The translations under genes were made by a program, and so were the position numbers. Positions 26,516 to 35,969 of a stretch of 58,578 bases of DNA are shown in pieces. Position 1 is the stretch's first letter. Every line of letters starts with the position of its first letter. The stretch is taken from assembly GCF_000148545.1 (NCBI RefSeq), contig NZ_AEDV01000018.1:1-58578 (forward strand), read 5' to 3'. This stretch comes from Streptococcus mitis SK597 (GTDB lineage Bacteria; Bacillota; Bacilli; Lactobacillales; Streptococcaceae). The notes beneath the pieces were generated by a model that saw nothing but the letters and a program-made list of their open reading frames with translations, ran no database searches and was not told the origin of the DNA.

Positions 26516-27382
26516 ATGTCACGCCAAACACCGTCACTCTCATTTGAAGTGTTCCCTCCAAACCCAGCCGTGGGTAATGATAACATTATTTCTGCTCTTC
26601 AAGATATGCAGGAGTTGGCTCCTCACTTTATCAGTGTAACTGCCAGCAATAATAAATTTAATATCAAGGAAACGACGGTTCGTTTGGCTGACTTTATCCA
26701 AAATGACTTGGCGATTCCTACTATTGCTCACTTGCCAGCCATCTATTTGACCAAGGATAAAGTTGCTGAAACTATTGCAGACTTGGACAAGGTTGGGGTG
26801 CAGAAAATCTTGGCTCTTCGTGGGGATATTATTCCTGATGTGGAACCACAAAAGGATTTCCGCTACGCAACTGACTTGATCGAGTTCATCAAGGAACAAG
26901 CCCCTCACTTTGATATTGTTGGTGCTTGTTATCCAGAAGGCCATCCAGATTCATCAAATCAGATTTCAGATATTCAAAATCTTAAGAAGAAAGTGGATGC
27001 AGGCTGTTCGAGCCTTGTAACTCAGCTTTTCTTTGACAATGAGCGCTTCTATGATTTCCAAGACAAGTGCATCTTGGCTGGGATTGATGTTCCCATTCAT
27101 GCAGGGATTATGCCAATTCTGAATCGAAATCAGGCTCTCCGCCTCTTGAAAACTTGTGAGAATATCCATCTTCCACGCAAATTTAAAGCCATCTTAGACA
27201 AGTATGAGCATGACCCTGAGTCGCTCAGAGCAGCAGGACTTGCCTATGCAGTGGACCAAATCGTGGACTTGGTAACTCAGGATGTTGCCGGTGTGCATCT
27301 CTACACCATGAACAATGCGGATACAGCAAAATACATCCACCAAGCGACTCATGCCTTGTTTAATCACCAGTCTCTCGGATAA
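26516..27382 (+). CDS. metF: Methylenetetrahydrofolate reductase
   Basis: Flavoprotein that reduces methylene-THF to methyl-THF for MetE. SFEVFPPN at the N-terminus, ILALRGD, GACYPEGHP, LVTQLFFDN and the PIHAGIMPI segment are family hallmarks in the right order. ATG at 26516 is preferred because AAGG lies nine bases before it; the ATG at 26510 sits too close. The length of 288 aa is normal. It is about 100 bases after metE with no terminator between, so co-transcription is likely. Confidence 0.95.
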   Translation: MSRQTPSLSFEVFPPNPAVGNDNIISALQDMQELAPHFISVTASNNKFNIKETTVRLADFIQNDLAIPTIAHLPAIYLTKDKVAETIADLDKVGVQKILALRGDIIPDVEPQKDFRYATDLIEFIKEQAPHFDIVGACYPEGHPDSSNQISDIQNLKKKVDAGCSSLVTQLFFDNERFYDFQDKCILAGIDVPIHAGIMPILNRNQALRLLKTCENIHLPRKFKAILDKYEHDPESLRAAGLAYAVDQIVDLVTQDVAGVHLYTMNNADTAKYIHQATHALFNHQSLG

Positions 27383-27391
27383 TAAAAAGCA

Positions 27392-27427
27392 AACCATTCT
27401 TCTCAGGTGAGGGGAATGGTTCCTTTT
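27392..27427 (+). terminator. rho-independent terminator after metF
   Basis: Stem AACCATTC (27392-27399) / GAATGGTT (27414-27421) plus an inner CTC/GAG pairing, then CCTTTTT. Confidence 0.75.
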
Positions 27428-27460
27428 TAATGGTAAAGACCGCACTTTTTAAGAAAAATA

Positions 27461-27469
27461 TGATAAAAT
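27461..27469 (+). promoter_or_regulatory. possible extended -10 promoter for the structured RNA region
   Basis: TGATAAAAT at 27461-27469, after the metF terminator and before the inverted-repeat-rich region. A start near 27477 would give an RNA leading through the repeats toward pnp. No -35 is evident. A separate 10-bp stem TTTGTTTAAA (27520-27529) / TTTAAACAAA (27541-27550) follows. Confidence 0.4.
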
Positions 27470-27565
27470 AGACTCTGTACGTACTTGATACAAAGATGAG
27501 GGTATTTAGGTTGTAGAAGTTTGTTTAAAGTTGATTATTTTTTAAACAAAATCTGATAATGTGTG

Positions 27566-27789
27566 TCTCAAAAATACGAACGGAGTGAGTATTTAAAAGA
27601 TATTTCACGCTATCGTGGTATCCTAGATGATAACAATATTATTATCTAAGACGGGATTTTTGAGAGTAAAATAGTTCGGGGCACTATTTTAGCCTGAGCA
27701 TAGAAATGAAAAGGCGAAGTAATTAAAAATTACCATTGAAATTCCATTGGATTTCTAAAATCATCCACTGGATAATTTTACCTCCCGTC
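27566..27789 (+). ncRNA. candidate multi-branched structured RNA
   Basis: No open frame, but dense complementary pairing. Domain 1 is closed by TCTCAAAAAT (27566-27575) / ATTTTTGAGA (27656-27665). Inside are CACG/CGTG within GATA/TATC (27599-27622) and TAGATGATAA/TTATTATCTA (27624-27648). Domain 2 is closed by GACGGGA (27650-27656) / TCCCGTC (27783-27789). Inside it are AAAATAGT/ACTATTTT (27668-27690), GTAATT/AATTAC (27719-27733), GAAAT-CC/GG-ATTTC (27738-27755) and TAAAAT-ATCC/GGAT-ATTTTA (27756-27780). An alternative AAATAC/GTATTT hairpin (27572-27594) competes with the domain 1 closing stem. I do not recognise a known RNA family. Strand is assumed from the flanking genes. Confidence 0.5.
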
Positions 27790-27824
27790 CGCACCATTTC
27801 AGGGAAATATCAAAAAGATACTTA

Positions 27825-28160
27825 ATTGAATTTTGGCCTCATTTCTTAGGAAAAAAGATAAACTGTCTTGTCTTCATCGAAGACTTCGTCAGTTTCCTAT
27901 TTCTACTTTGCTTTTGACGTCCTTGGTATCTTGAGTAATTGAACACGGGCTAAATCCCTAGTGAAAAAGATAGATTTCCTGGTGCGCATCGCACACTGCG
28001 TCAATCTCCTATTTTCATACGGGATTCTTCATGCCCTTAGTATCTTGTGTAATTGAACTCGCCTACAACTCTGTGGAAAAAGATAAATCTACCTAGGAGC
28101 ATTCGCTCCGTCGTTCGATTTCCTATTTTCCTTTGAGTTGCTTAACGGCTTAGTATCTTG
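27825..28160 (+). repeat. three tandem ~113-nt hairpin modules (candidate structured RNA)
   Basis: The modules begin with ATTGAA at 27825, 27938 and 28052 and each ends with TATCTTG. Each holds GAAAAA(A)GATA, a stem, a hairpin, then CCTATTT(T)C. Paired segments differ between copies but stay complementary. Inner stem: AAACTG/CAGTTT, AGATT/AATCT, AAATC/GATTT. Apical hairpin: GTCTTC-ATC-GAAGAC, GTGCG-CAT-CGCAC, GGAGC-ATTC-GCTCC. Outer stem: GGGC...AATCCC/GGGATT...GCCC in copy 2 and GCC..CAACTC/GAGTTG..GGC in copy 3; it is weak in copy 1. Such compensatory change is a sign of selected RNA structure. No protein frame. Confidence 0.6.
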
Positions 28161-28208
28161 ATTTTTGTAGGCAAGGCGTATAATTTCATCAATCCAAAGG
28201 GGATTAAA

Positions 28209-30422
28209 ATGACAAAACAAGTGTTTCAAACGACTTTTGCGGGTCGTGAGTTGATTGTAGAGACTGGTCAGGTTGCTAAGCAAGCAAATGGCTCTGTTGT
28301 CGTGCGTTACGGTGAGTCAACTGTCTTGACTGCTGCCGTGATGTCTAAGAAAATGGCAACTGGGGATTTCTTCCCTCTTCAAGTCAACTACGAAGAAAAA
28401 ATGTATGCAGCTGGGAAGTTTCCTGGTGGCTTTATGAAACGTGAAGGACGTCCTTCAACAGATGCGACCTTGACAGCACGTTTGATTGACCGTCCAATCC
28501 GCCCTATGTTTGCGGAAGGTTTCCGTAATGAAGTCCAAGTTATCAACACCGTGCTTTCTTATGATGAAAATGCATCTGCTCCAATGGCAGCAATGTTTGG
28601 TTCATCCTTGGCGCTTTCTATTTCAGATATTCCATTTGACGGACCAATCGCTGGTGTCCAAGTGGGTTATGTAGATGGCCAAATCATCATCAACCCTACG
28701 CAAGAACAAGCAGAGCAATCGCTCCTTGAATTGACAGTAGCTGGTACCAAACACGCTATCAACATGGTAGAATCTGGTGCCAAAGAATTGTCAGAAGAAA
28801 TCATGTTGGAAGCTCTTCTGAAAGGACACGAAGCCGTTAAAGAATTGATTGCCTTCCAAGAAGAAATCGTTGCTGCTGTCGGTAAGGAAAAAGCAGAAGT
28901 AGAATTACTTCATGTAGATGCGGACTTGCAAGCTGAAATCATCGCAGCCTACAACAGTGACCTCCAAAAAGCGGTCCAAGTAGAAGAAAAATTGGCTCGT
29001 GAAGCTGCAACTCAAGCAGTTAAGGACCAAGTTACTGCCGTTTACGAAGAAAAATATGCGGATCACGAAGAATTTGACCGTATCATGCGTGATGTGGCTG
29101 AAATATTGGAACAAATGGAACACGCTGAAGTGCGTCGTTTGATCACAGAAGACAAGGTACGTCCTGATGGTCGTAAGGTCGATGAAATCCGTCCTTTGGA
29201 TGCGGTTGTTGACTTCCTTCCTCGTGTACACGGTTCTGGTCTCTTCACTCGTGGCCAAACTCAAGCACTTTCAGTCTTGACCTTGGCTCCGATGGGGGAA
29301 ACTCAAATCATCGATGGTTTGGACCCAGAGTACAAGAAACGCTTTATGCATCACTATAACTTCCCACAATACTCTGTAGGGGAAACAGGTCGTTACGGTG
29401 CGCCAGGTCGTCGTGAAATCGGTCACGGTGCTCTCGGTGAGCGTGCCCTTGCTCAAGTCTTGCCAAGTTTGGAGGAATTCCCATACGCTATCCGTCTGGT
29501 AGCAGAAGTCTTGGAATCAAATGGTTCTTCATCTCAAGCTTCTATCTGTGCTGGAACTCTTGCCCTTATGGCTGGTGGTGTGCCAATCAAGGCGCCAGTA
29601 GCTGGTATTGCCATGGGACTTATCTCAGATGGAAACAACTACACTGTCTTGACAGATATCCAAGGTTTGGAAGACCACTTTGGAGACATGGACTTCAAGG
29701 TTGCAGGTACTCGTGATGGGATTACAGCCCTTCAAATGGATATCAAGATTCAAGGAATCACTGCAGAAATCTTGACTGAGGCTCTTGCCCAAGCCAAGAA
29801 AGCCCGTTTTGAAATTCTTGATGTGATTGAAGCAACCATTCCAGAAGTTCGTCCAGAATTGGCTCCAACTGCTCCGAAAATTGATACGATCAAGATTGAT
29901 GTGGACAAGATTAAGATTGTCATCGGTAAAGGTGGAGAAACTATCGACAAGATTATCGCTGAAACAGGCGTTAAGATTGATATCGATGAAGAAGGAAATG
30001 TGTCTATCTACTCTAGCGATCAAGATGCTATTAACCGTGCTAAAGAAATTATTGCTGGTTTGGTTCGTGAAGCTAAGGTAGACGAAGTTTACCGTGCTAA
30101 AGTCGTTCGTATCGAGAAATTTGGTGCTTTTGTTAACCTCTTTGACAAGACGGATGCCCTTGTTCATATCTCTGAGATGGCTTGGACACGTACCAATAAT
30201 GTCGAAGACTTGGTAGCAATCGGGGATGAAGTTGATGTTAAGGTTATCAAGATTGATGAAAAAGGACGTGTGGATGCTTCTATGAAAGCCCTTCTTCCTC
30301 GTCCTCCAAAACCTGAACGTGATGAAAAAGGCGAAAAGTCTGAGAGACCTCACCGCCCACGTCATCACAAGGATCACAAACCTAAGAAAGAATTTACAGA
30401 AACACCAAAAGATTCAGAATAA
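28209..30422 (+). CDS. pnp: Polynucleotide phosphorylase
   Basis: Phosphorolytic 3'-5' exoribonuclease of mRNA decay. Two RNase PH-like domains (about 1-230 and 310-545) flank a helical linker. A KH domain with [18 protein letters not shown] and a C-terminal S1 domain ([17 protein letters not shown]) follow, with a charged tail ([15 protein letters not shown]). The start at 28209 ([18 protein letters not shown]) follows AAAGGGG; a frame open further upstream is not needed. The length of 737 aa is normal. The gene lies 50 bases after the tandem hairpin modules. PNPase often controls its own leader, so a regulatory link is possible but unshown. Confidence 0.96.
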   Translation: MTKQVFQTTFAGRELIVETGQVAKQANGSVVVRYGESTVLTAAVMSKKMATGDFFPLQVNYEEKMYAAGKFPGGFMKREGRPSTDATLTARLIDRPIRPMFAEGFRNEVQVINTVLSYDENASAPMAAMFGSSLALSISDIPFDGPIAGVQVGYVDGQIIINPTQEQAEQSLLELTVAGTKHAINMVESGAKELSEEIMLEALLKGHEAVKELIAFQEEIVAAVGKEKAEVELLHVDADLQAEIIAAYNSDLQKAVQVEEKLAREAATQAVKDQVTAVYEEKYADHEEFDRIMRDVAEILEQMEHAEVRRLITEDKVRPDGRKVDEIRPLDAVVDFLPRVHGSGLFTRGQTQALSVLTLAPMGETQIIDGLDPEYKKRFMHHYNFPQYSVGETGRYGAPGRREIGHGALGERALAQVLPSLEEFPYAIRLVAEVLESNGSSSQASICAGTLALMAGGVPIKAPVAGIAMGLISDGNNYTVLTDIQGLEDHFGDMDFKVAGTRDGITALQMDIKIQGITAEILTEALAQAKKARFEILDVIEATIPEVRPELAPTAPKIDTIKIDVDKIKIVIGKGGETIDKIIAETGVKIDIDEEGNVSIYSSDQDAINRAKEIIAGLVREAKVDEVYRAKVVRIEKFGAFVNLFDKTDALVHISEMAWTRTNNVEDLVAIGDEVDVKVIKIDEKGRVDASMKALLPRPPKPERDEKGEKSERPHRPRHHKDHKPKKEFTETPKDSE

Positions 30423-30437
30423 GAAAAGGAGAAATGT

Positions 30438-31055
30438 ATGGGATGGTGGCGCGAAACCATTGATATCGTAAAAGAAAATGATCCAGCGGCCCGCACCACT
30501 TTGGAGGTTTTGCTGACTTATCCAGGTGTCAAGGCCTTGGCGGCCCACCGTCTTTCGCATTTTCTCTGGAAGCATGGCTTCAAACTCTTGGCTCGTATGC
30601 ACAGTCAGTTTTGGCGCTTTTGGACTCAGATTGAGATTCATCCGGGTGCTCAAATCGACTCTGGAGTCTTTATTGACCATGGTTCAGGCCTGGTTATCGG
30701 AGAGACTGCTATTGTTGAAAAAGGTGTTATGCTTTACCACGGAGTAACTCTTGGTGGGACAGGAAAAGACTGTGGCAAACGCCATCCGACCGTTCGAAAG
30801 GGAGCTCTCATATCGGCTCATGCCCAAGTTATCGGACCAGTGGAAATCGGCGAAAATGCTAAGGTCGGTGCAGCAGCAGTTGTCGTAGCAGACGTACCTA
30901 GTGATGTGACGGTTGTCGGTATTCCTGCTAAGATTGTCCGTGTACATGGTAAAAAGGATGAGCCGGTCATTCACGAAGTCGAAGAAAAACGAGAGTACTA
31001 CGTCAATAAACTCGAGCAGGCTAAAGAAGCCAGTCACAGATCGTCTGGGTTGTAG
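30438..31055 (+). CDS. cysE: Serine O-acetyltransferase
   Basis: Makes O-acetylserine from serine and acetyl-CoA for cysteine synthesis. An N-terminal helical domain is followed by left-handed beta-helix hexapeptide repeats (IHPGAQIDSGVFIDHGSGLV, then IGETAIVEKG and the GGTGKDCGKRHP loop). The length of 205 aa is typical of the shorter Gram-positive form. AAAGGAG precedes the ATG. It is 15 bases after pnp and 11 bases before the GNAT gene, so it probably belongs to one long transcript with cysS. Confidence 0.95.
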   Translation: MGWWRETIDIVKENDPAARTTLEVLLTYPGVKALAAHRLSHFLWKHGFKLLARMHSQFWRFWTQIEIHPGAQIDSGVFIDHGSGLVIGETAIVEKGVMLYHGVTLGGTGKDCGKRHPTVRKGALISAHAQVIGPVEIGENAKVGAAAVVVADVPSDVTVVGIPAKIVRVHGKKDEPVIHEVEEKREYYVNKLEQAKEASHRSSGL

Positions 31056-31066
31056 AGGATACCTAT

Positions 31067-31951
31067 ATGATTCAAGCAAGAAACAAGTTAAGCCAAGAGG
31101 AGCTATCTGAGGCGAAAAAACTAATTAACTGTTGCCAAAACTATGACGATACCTATCGTGATCCCTATCTCTCTAACATGCTTAATTTTGACCCAAACAT
31201 GCCCGCCTTTTTCCTTTGTTATGAAAAAGGCGAACTTGTTGGTTTATTAACTGTCTATGCAGATGACCAAGATGTGGAAGTGACGATACTGGTTCATCCA
31301 GATCATCGCCGTCAGGGGATTGCGCGTGCATTGTTTACTAGTTTTGAGAGAGAAACAGCTTCTTTTCCTATTCGTTCAGTGACTTTTCAGACAGAACGTA
31401 TTTTTCTAGAACGTCATCCTGATTTTGTTAGCAACTGGGGATTGGTCGAGGATGAAGAGACAGAAACTTGGTTAGGTAAGGATAGAAAACCTTATACGTT
31501 AGCAAATGTTTCCAATCTTGAAGTTTTGTTAGCAGATAGTTCGTATCAAAATCAAATTAGTCAGTTAAAATTTCAGGCATTTTCAGAGGAACATGAATCG
31601 AGAGAAGTTGTAGATAGATATGTCGCTGAAGCTCTGAAGGATCCAGAAAGTCGCTTATATATTTTGTTAAAAGACGGTCAGGTTATTGGAACTTGTACAG
31701 TTGATTTATCGAGCAATACGAATTACTTCTACGGTTTAGCAATATCTGAACCTGAACGTGGGAAAGGCTATGGAAGCTACTTAGCAAAATCCCTTGTCAA
31801 CCAACTAATTGAGCAAAATGACAAGGAATTTCAGATTGCAGTGGAAGATAGCAATGTAGGTGCCAAGCGCTTGTATGAAAAAATTGGCTTTGTCAAACAG
31901 ACTCAGGTGGTTTATCTGAATGAGAAAGGAGCAAGGGATTCCGAAGTGTAG
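31067..31951 (+). CDS. Tandem GNAT-family N-acetyltransferase
   Basis: A 294-aa protein with two GNAT folds. The first acetyl-CoA loop is HPDHRRQGIAR (about residue 82), the second SEPERGKGYGSYLAK (about 228) followed by EDSNVGAKRLYEKIGF, the usual motif B. The substrate is not visible from sequence. It stands between cysE and cysS in the same direction with small gaps. Function beyond acetyl transfer is unknown. Confidence 0.85.
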   Translation: MIQARNKLSQEELSEAKKLINCCQNYDDTYRDPYLSNMLNFDPNMPAFFLCYEKGELVGLLTVYADDQDVEVTILVHPDHRRQGIARALFTSFERETASFPIRSVTFQTERIFLERHPDFVSNWGLVEDEETETWLGKDRKPYTLANVSNLEVLLADSSYQNQISQLKFQAFSEEHESREVVDRYVAEALKDPESRLYILLKDGQVIGTCTVDLSSNTNYFYGLAISEPERGKGYGSYLAKSLVNQLIEQNDKEFQIAVEDSNVGAKRLYEKIGFVKQTQVVYLNEKGARDSEV

Positions 31952-32033
31952 AGACATTCGGACTGAAATTCAATTGAACTCTTAGTGATGAAATTAACTG
32001 TTCTTGGATTTTGGCTTTCCTGACTATTATTTT

Positions 32034-33377
32034 ATGATTAAAATCTATGACACTATGTCTCGTGATTTGCGAGAATTTGTCCCGATTGAGGACGGCAAAG
32101 TTAAGATGTATGTTTGTGGGCCAACGGTTTACAACTATATCCATGTAGGAAATGCCCGTTCGACGGTGGCTTTTGATACGATTCGTCGTTATTTTGAGTA
32201 CCGTGGGTACGAGGTTGCCTATATTTCCAATTTTACAGATGTAGATGATAAGATTATCAATCGCGCCAAGGAAGAAGGTATCACACCTCAGGAGGTCGCG
32301 AATAAGTATATCGCTGCCTTTCGTGAGGATGTGACGGCCTTGGGTGTCAAGCCTGCGACCCGCCATCCACGCGTAGTGGAATTTATGGCTGATATCATCC
32401 GCTTTGTGGAAGAGTTGATTGAAAAAGGCTTTGCCTACGAGAGTCAAGGGGATGTTTACTTCCGTGTGGAAAAATCCCACAACTATGCTAAATTAGCAAA
32501 TAAAACCTTGGAAGACTTGGAGCTGGGAGCTTCTGGTCGGACAGATGAAGAAACAGCTCGTAAGGAAAATCCTGTAGACTTTGCTTTATGGAAAGCTGCT
32601 AAACCAGGAGAGATTTCATGGGACAGTCCTTGGGGACCGGGTCGTCCAGGCTGGCACATCGAGTGTTCGGTCATGTCTACTGAAATTTTGGGAGATACCA
32701 TTGATATTCACGGTGGTGGCGCTGACCTTGAGTTTCCACATCACACCAATGAAATTGCCCAGTCAGAAGCCAAAACAGGCAAGACCTTTGCTAACTACTG
32801 GATGCACAATGGTTTTGTCAATATCGACAATGTCAAGATGTCCAAGTCCTTGGGTAACTTTATCACCGTTCATGATGCTCTCAAGACTATTGATGGACAA
32901 GTACTTCGTTTCTTCTTTGCGACTCAGCATTATCGCAAGCCTATCAACTTTACGGAAAAGGCAGTGCGTGATGCAGAGACCAATCTAAAGTATCTGAAGA
33001 ATACTTATGAGCAACCATTTACAGGAAATGTGGACGCCCAAGAATTACAAGCATTTAAAGATAAGTTTGTAGCTGCTATGGATGAGGATTTCAACGCTGC
33101 CAATGGTATCACAGTCGTCTTTGAAATGGCCAAATGGATTAACTCAGGTAACTATGATGCAAGTGTTAAGGAAGCTCTTGCGGCTATGTTAGAGGTCTTT
33201 GGAATTGTCTTTATTGAGGAAGTTTTGGATGCAGAGATTGAAACCTTGATCCAAAAACGCCAAGAAGCGCGTGCCAATCGTGACTTTGCGACAGCGGACC
33301 AGATCCGTGACCAATTGGCTGCTCAAGGGATTAAGCTCCTTGATACCAAAGATGGAGTGAGGTGGACACGTGATTGA
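32034..33377 (+). CDS. cysS: Cysteinyl-tRNA synthetase
   Basis: Class I synthetase charging tRNA-Cys. It has [15 protein letters not shown] with the HIGH-equivalent HVGN and zinc-binding Cys, the GWHIECS zinc-site segment, [10 protein letters not shown] and the KMSKSLGN loop. The length of 447 aa is normal. The start at 32034 ([12 protein letters not shown]) is preferred; the frame is open 30 bases upstream but family members begin here. A clear ribosome site is not seen before it. It overlaps mrnC by eight bases. Confidence 0.95.
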   Translation: MIKIYDTMSRDLREFVPIEDGKVKMYVCGPTVYNYIHVGNARSTVAFDTIRRYFEYRGYEVAYISNFTDVDDKIINRAKEEGITPQEVANKYIAAFREDVTALGVKPATRHPRVVEFMADIIRFVEELIEKGFAYESQGDVYFRVEKSHNYAKLANKTLEDLELGASGRTDEETARKENPVDFALWKAAKPGEISWDSPWGPGRPGWHIECSVMSTEILGDTIDIHGGGADLEFPHHTNEIAQSEAKTGKTFANYWMHNGFVNIDNVKMSKSLGNFITVHDALKTIDGQVLRFFFATQHYRKPINFTEKAVRDAETNLKYLKNTYEQPFTGNVDAQELQAFKDKFVAAMDEDFNAANGITVVFEMAKWINSGNYDASVKEALAAMLEVFGIVFIEEVLDAEIETLIQKRQEARANRDFATADQIRDQLAAQGIKLLDTKDGVRWTRD

Positions 33378-33756
33378 TGTCAATCTCATTAACGGGATTG
33401 CGTTAGCTTTTGAGGGGGACGCGGTGTATTCCATGTATATTCGCCGTCACCTCATCCTCAAAGGCATGACCAAACCCAATAAACTCCACCAAGAAGCGAC
33501 CAAGTATGTGTCGGCCAAAGCTCAGGCCCGCCTGATTTCCCTTATGTTAGAGGAGCAAATCCTGACGGAAAAAGAAGAAGAAATCTACAAACGTGGTCGC
33601 AATACCAATAGTCACACAAAGGCTAAAAATGCTGATGTGGTGACTTACCGTATGTCCACAGGTTTTGAAGCTGTGATGGGCTATCTTCATATGACTGAAA
33701 ATCTGGAACGTCTTGAGAGCTTGATTTCGTGGTGCATCCAAACAGTGGAGGATTAG
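33370..33756 (+). CDS. mrnC: Mini-ribonuclease III
   Basis: Double-strand-specific RNase acting in 23S rRNA maturation, an RNase III domain without the RNA-binding domain. The 128-aa product has the signature [15 protein letters not shown] with catalytic Asp, the KAQARLI segment and [26 protein letters not shown] including the second acidic pair. The start is GTG at 33370, inside the cysS end, with GAGGTGG upstream; coupling to cysS is usual in Firmicutes. Confidence 0.93.
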   Translation: MIDVNLINGIALAFEGDAVYSMYIRRHLILKGMTKPNKLHQEATKYVSAKAQARLISLMLEEQILTEKEEEIYKRGRNTNSHTKAKNADVVTYRMSTGFEAVMGYLHMTENLERLESLISWCIQTVED

Positions 33757-33759
33757 GAC

Positions 33760-34629
33760 ATGATGTCAAAAGAACTACAAGACTGGTTTCCTGAAGCACA
33801 GATTTCAGACCAACCAGTAGAGAAAGAGGGATATCTTACCCTCCCTTTAGCTTCTCAACAGTGGATTTTGCTGGAAGAAACTGGGCTCAGTGAGCGTGAA
33901 AAGCAGTTGATTTCCCTTTTGACCCAGCAGGAGCAGGCTCGTTCGCTCAATCCTTGGTATTCTTTTCTGATTGAGGGCAAGGGACAAGCACCACAAACTT
34001 TTAAAAAGATTCAGTTGGCCTATTGTCATCTTTCCTATTTTCAGCAGGAAAATCTAGCTTCTTGGCTAGATATGATGCGGACCCTTTTTCCTAACTGTCA
34101 GACAGTGCTACAGGTGGGAGCGCAGGATTACATTTTTGTTCTCCAACAAGATAAGTACACCTCTGTACGAGCTATTTTAAGTGATACGATTGAAGCAGTG
34201 GAGTATGACTTTGGACTGCGTCTCTCTATCATGTTAGGCCAGGTTTGGTCTCAGACGGGACATCAAGCCCTATCAGACTTGATCAAAGCAGAGCGGGATT
34301 TGTTTAAGACTTGGTGGCGTCAGGGTCACCAAGGTGTTCATACTTTTTCTCAGCTCTATCTTTGGAGTATGGGAGAAAGACTCGTGGACCTGAGAGTCAT
34401 TAAAGAATGCCTGCACCAGATGATTTTGGATCAAGATCAGATTCAGGAAATCATTCTCTCTCTATGGGAAAATAGTGCTGTTCTCACTAAAACAGCCCAG
34501 CAACTCTATCTGCACCGCAATTCTCTCCAATACAAGATTGATAAATGGGAAGAATTGACAGGGCTTCAGTTGAAGGAATTGACTGACCTGATCTTGTGTT
34601 ATCAGTTGATTTTACCAGATATTCTCTAA
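33760..34629 (+). CDS. PucR/CdaR-type transcriptional regulator
   Basis: A 289-aa protein whose C-terminal 60 residues (LTKTAQQLYLHRNSLQYKID, then KWEELTG) are the HTH_30 domain of PucR/CdaR regulators. The N-terminal part is a sensor region without a known ligand motif. ATG codons lie at 33760 and 33763; the ribosome site GGAG is upstream. It stands three bases after mrnC and before msmK. Placing it upstream of msmK suggests a role in sugar uptake control, but the target is not shown. Confidence 0.8.
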   Translation: MMSKELQDWFPEAQISDQPVEKEGYLTLPLASQQWILLEETGLSEREKQLISLLTQQEQARSLNPWYSFLIEGKGQAPQTFKKIQLAYCHLSYFQQENLASWLDMMRTLFPNCQTVLQVGAQDYIFVLQQDKYTSVRAILSDTIEAVEYDFGLRLSIMLGQVWSQTGHQALSDLIKAERDLFKTWWRQGHQGVHTFSQLYLWSMGERLVDLRVIKECLHQMILDQDQIQEIILSLWENSAVLTKTAQQLYLHRNSLQYKIDKWEELTGLQLKELTDLILCYQLILPDIL

Positions 34630-34661
34630 AGTTTTGTGCAAGTTGCACAGAACTTTTTTAT
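34629..34661 (+). terminator. rho-independent terminator after the PucR-type gene
   Basis: An 11-bp stem AAGTTTTGTGC / GCACAGAACTT with one G-T pair and a five-base loop, then T6. It starts on the last base of the stop codon. Confidence 0.82.
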
Positions 34662-34686
34662 TTTTTTGGTCATCTTGCCATAGAAA

Positions 34687-34709
34687 TGTAAAGCGTTTTC
34701 ATCTATAAT
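34687..34709 (+). promoter_or_regulatory. msmK promoter with a cre-like site
   Basis: TATAAT at 34704-34709. TGTAAAGCGTTTTCA at 34687-34701 resembles the CcpA site TGAAAGCGTTTTCA, with mismatches at the left end, and lies just before the -10. This fits catabolite control of a shared sugar-uptake ATPase. Confidence 0.6.
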
Positions 34710-34741
34710 AAAACTATCAAAAGACAAAAGGAGTTCACCTC

Positions 34742-35872
34742 ATGGTAGAATTGAATCTTAAAAACATTTACAAAAAATATCCAAACAGCGAACACTACTC
34801 AGTTGAAGACTTCAACTTGGACATCAAAGACAAAGAATTTATCGTTTTCGTAGGTCCTTCAGGATGTGGTAAATCAACAACTCTTCGTATGATTGCTGGT
34901 CTTGAAGACATCACAGAAGGTACTGCATCTATCGATGGCGTGGTTGTCAACGACGTAGCTCCAAAAGACCGTGACATCGCCATGGTATTCCAAAACTACG
35001 CTCTTTACCCACACATGACTGTTTATGATAACATGGCTTTCGGTTTGAAATTGCGTAAATACAGCAAGGAAGACATCGACAAACGTGTGCAAGAAGCAGC
35101 TGAAATCCTTGGATTGAAAGAATTCTTGGAACGTAAACCAGCTGATCTTTCAGGTGGTCAACGTCAACGTGTTGCCATGGGTCGCGCGATCGTTCGTGAC
35201 GCAAAAGTATTCTTGATGGACGAACCTTTGTCAAACTTGGATGCCAAACTTCGTGTATCAATGCGTGCTGAAATTGCGAAAATCCACCGTCGTATCGGAG
35301 CTACAACTATCTACGTAACTCACGACCAAACAGAAGCGATGACACTTGCAGACCGTATCGTTATCATGTCAGCAACTAAGAACCCTGCTGGTACAGGTAC
35401 TATCGGACGTGTAGAACAAATCGGTACTCCTCAAGAAGTTTACAAAAACCCAGTTAACAAATTCGTAGCAGGATTCATCGGAAGCCCAGCAATGAACTTC
35501 ATCAATGTGAAATTAGTTGGTAGCGAAATTGTTTCTGACGGTTTCCGTTTGAAAGTTCCAGAAGGAGCATTGAAAGTTCTTCGTGAAAAAGGCTACGAAG
35601 GTAAAGAATTGATCTTCGGTATCCGTCCAGAAGACGTGAATGCAGAACCTGCTTTCCTTGAAACATTCCCAGAATCAGTTGTGAAAGCTACTATCTCTGT
35701 ATCAGAATTGCTTGGTTCAGAATCTCACCTTTACTGCCAAGTTGGTAAAGACGAATTTGTTGCTAAAGTTGATGCTCGTGACTACTTGCAAACAGGTGCA
35801 ACAGTTGAACTTGGATTTGACTTGAACAAAGCCCACTTCTTCGATGTAGAAACTGAAAAAACAGTTTACTAA
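34742..35872 (+). CDS. msmK: Multiple-sugar ABC transporter ATPase
   Basis: Cytoplasmic ATPase that energises several carbohydrate importers in streptococci. Walker [11 protein letters not shown]-loop [10 protein letters not shown], signature LSGGQRQRV, Walker [14 protein letters not shown] and H-loop THDQ are intact. A C-terminal TOBE/OB regulatory region (from about 240, GIRPEDV) is typical of MalK/MsmK. The length of 376 aa is normal. No permease or binding protein is adjacent, as usual for MsmK, which serves transporters encoded elsewhere. Confidence 0.93.
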   Translation: MVELNLKNIYKKYPNSEHYSVEDFNLDIKDKEFIVFVGPSGCGKSTTLRMIAGLEDITEGTASIDGVVVNDVAPKDRDIAMVFQNYALYPHMTVYDNMAFGLKLRKYSKEDIDKRVQEAAEILGLKEFLERKPADLSGGQRQRVAMGRAIVRDAKVFLMDEPLSNLDAKLRVSMRAEIAKIHRRIGATTIYVTHDQTEAMTLADRIVIMSATKNPAGTGTIGRVEQIGTPQEVYKNPVNKFVAGFIGSPAMNFINVKLVGSEIVSDGFRLKVPEGALKVLREKGYEGKELIFGIRPEDVNAEPAFLETFPESVVKATISVSELLGSESHLYCQVGKDEFVAKVDARDYLQTGATVELGFDLNKAHFFDVETEKTVY

Positions 35873-35883
35873 GATAAATAAAA

Positions 35884-35923
35884 CTCAAAACACTGCTAGA
35901 GAAATCTGGCAGTGTTTTTTGAG
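35884..35923 (+). terminator. rho-independent terminator after msmK
   Basis: Stem AAAACACTGC (35887-35896) / GCAGTGTTTT (35909-35918) flanked by CTC/GAG, then T-rich. Confidence 0.83.
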
Positions 35924-35930
35924 ATTGCGT

Positions 35931-35960
35931 AGAAAAAACTCCTGGGAAATTCCAGGAGAG
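35931..35960 (-). terminator. terminator of the ferric-reductase-like gene (minus strand)
   Basis: CTCCTGG (35939-35945) / CCAGGAG (35952-35958). On the minus strand it is followed by AGTTTTTTCT. Confidence 0.75.
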
Positions 35961-35969
35961 TATGAGTGG

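Noticed and set aside
27566-28160. CRISPR array
   Set aside because: The modules are about 113 nt, diverged and hairpin-rich, with no short identical repeats and no cas genes.
27430-28200. RNase P RNA, tmRNA, 6S or SRP RNA
   Set aside because: The conserved cores that I know for these RNAs were not found.
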